Assembly: GCA_030147305.1 (NCBI GenBank)
Contig: JASLAE010000480.1
Location: 1 to 6,766, forward strand
Reading direction: 5' to 3'
From: Cesiribacter sp.
Lineage (GTDB): Bacteria; Bacteroidota; Bacteroidia; Cytophagales; Cyclobacteriaceae
Length of the DNA stretch: 6,766 nt
Part shown: positions 6,004-6,766 of the stretch, piece after piece
Layout: each line of letters begins with the position of its first letter
Numbering within the stretch: the stretch's first letter is position 1
Program-made: the position numbers and the translations under genes
Notes under the pieces: model-generated
Told to the model about the DNA's origin: nothing
The model's database searches: none
The model's input: only the letters and a program-made list of their open reading frames with translations

Positions 6004-6139
6004 GGTTAACAACTAAGGTGAACCAAGGCTTCCTGGCTGCCATCTGTCGACTTTCTACTGCTATTGGCCGATGGCATGCACATTGTTATCCGTGCTACCG
6101 TAAGATTGTGAAAGATTGTTTCACTTAAAATTTTACAAC

Positions 6140-6517
6140 ATGTTTAGTCTATTCTTTGAAGGCGGATGGGAATTCATGAGCCTGGTGTCGATCATGGGCC
6201 TCCTCATGCTTTATTTTGCTGTAAAGGGTGCTACCACTGTTTTTGGCCATGCTGCAAGCTACACACCTGGCAGCCTGTATTACATCCGCTTTTTTGGCAT
6301 GTTGGCGCTGGTATGCGGAATCCTGGGGCAGTTAATCGGTCTGTATGAAGCCATGAAGTACATTGCACAGGCCGGCGAAATCTCACAACAAGTGATGGCA
6401 GGAGGCATTAAAGTATCCTCTATTACTACGCTTTATGGCTTTATAATCTTTATCATCGCACACCTGATCTGGTTTGTACTGGACCTGAAAGGAAAGCAGG
6501 CAACAATAAATGCCTGA
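6140..6517 (+). CDS. Small MotA/TolQ/ExbB-like membrane protein
   Basis: This 125-residue protein carries the core of the MotA/TolQ/ExbB proton-channel family. Hydrophobic helices lie at about 12-34, 48-68 and 95-115. The second and third are joined by the family pattern GILGQLIGLYEAM, then QAGEIS, MAGGIKVS and SITTLYGFIIF. In known members these proteins form the ion-conducting stator core that energises TonB, Tol or flagellar motors with a partner (ExbD, TolR or MotB). It is about half the length of ExbB or TolQ and no partner gene is visible in the window, so its job is unknown. At the position where ExbB has a pore threonine (the GT of GxxGT) it has Gln63, while Thr96/Thr97 are kept in the last helix. 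I start it at ATG 6140. An in-frame TTG at 6116 would add eight residues and is less likely. A strong terminator begins 17 bases after the stop. Confidence 0.8.
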   Translation: MFSLFFEGGWEFMSLVSIMGLLMLYFAVKGATTVFGHAASYTPGSLYYIRFFGMLALVCGILGQLIGLYEAMKYIAQAGEISQQVMAGGIKVSSITTLYGFIIFIIAHLIWFVLDLKGKQATINA

Positions 6518-6533
6518 TGATGCTATTGCTACC

Positions 6534-6576
6534 AAAAAAGCGCCGTTAAAGAGCGGCGCTTTTTTGGCGCTTTTTT
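6534..6576 (+). terminator. Intrinsic terminator with a duplicated 3' arm
   Basis: AAAAAAGCGCCG (6534-6545) pairs perfectly over 12 bases with CGGCGCTTTTTT (6554-6565) around an eight-base loop, giving a GC-rich stem with a T-run, 17 bases after the ExbB-like stop. The 11 bases GGCGCTTTTTT are then repeated exactly at 6566-6576, offering a second 3' arm and a second T-run. The A-run on the 5' side means it could also work for minus-strand transcripts entering from the right. Confidence 0.9.
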
Positions 6577-6766
6577 CAGCTACGTGTTATTGGCTGCCCT
6601 GGGTTGGCGGAAGCATGAGACGTAGAGGCAAATTTTTTCTATTTTTTTCAAAATTTAAGCTCCTGTATAACAATTCTTTATAAAATCTGTAGAATATTTA
6701 CACATAAAATTTAATATTGCAACAAACCATAAGTACAAGAACAGGTTAGATGTTATGCAATGAATT

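Noticed and set aside
6082..6108. Promoter for the ExbB-like gene (ATTG, then TAAGATTG)
   Set aside because: It has one mismatch in each element and a 15-base spacer, which is too short. It is no better than chance in this DNA.
6116..6139. TTG start for the ExbB-like gene
   Set aside because: TTG starts are rare, and the ATG at 6140 gives a normal N-terminus directly before the first helix.
6650..6714. AAAATTTAA occurring twice (6650-6658 and 6706-6714) as a binding-site repeat
   Set aside because: A 9-base AT-only word in an AT-rich stretch is expected by chance.
6750..6766. Start of a further gene at ATG 6750
   Set aside because: Only five codons are visible before the window ends, and no promoter or ribosome-binding signal supports it.

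Overview
The window looks like chromosomal DNA of a Bacteroidota member, most likely a Cytophagales-type bacterium. Three things suggest this: two LytS-type kinase/LytTR regulator pairs side by side, an ExbB-like protein of a kind common in that phylum, and start codons that mostly lack a Shine-Dalgarno sequence. The assignment rests on protein style and I could not check it by search.

Positions 1-2099 carry a minus-strand block. In transcription order it holds a four-helix membrane protein of unknown function (2099-1647), a metallo-beta-lactamase-fold hydrolase cut by one in-frame TGA (1470-733, called a pseudogene), and an AHSA1/SRPBCC-domain protein (614-141). The gaps between them are 176 and 118 bases and contain inverted repeats, so these need not form one operon. 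Positions 1-140 hold only a weak hairpin.

Positions 2100-2323 are a divergent control region with two inverted repeats. One of them ends four bases before a start codon. Positions 2324-4029 on the plus strand encode a membrane histidine kinase and its LytTR response regulator, overlapping by ATGA. Facing them on the minus strand, 5922-4122, is a second kinase/LytTR pair of the same architecture, overlapping by 11 bases and visibly richer in G+C. The two pairs converge on a 92-base gap with hairpins at 4063-4126. In each pair the kinase would sense a signal at the membrane through four helices, phosphorylate its partner, and the LytTR domain would then bind DNA. Neither the signal nor the target genes can be read from the sequence.

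Positions 5923-6139 are a second divergent region, with a strong 27-base dyad at 5977-6003. It separates the second kinase from a small MotA/TolQ/ExbB-like membrane protein (6140-6517), which ends in a strong intrinsic terminator with a duplicated 3' arm (6534-6576). The last 190 bases are AT-rich. I see no gene in them, and they may hold the promoter of a gene beyond the window. I found no RNA gene, insertion sequence, CRISPR array or clear new system. The most notable items are the TGA-split hydrolase, the facing pair of kinase/regulator systems, and the dyads in the control regions.
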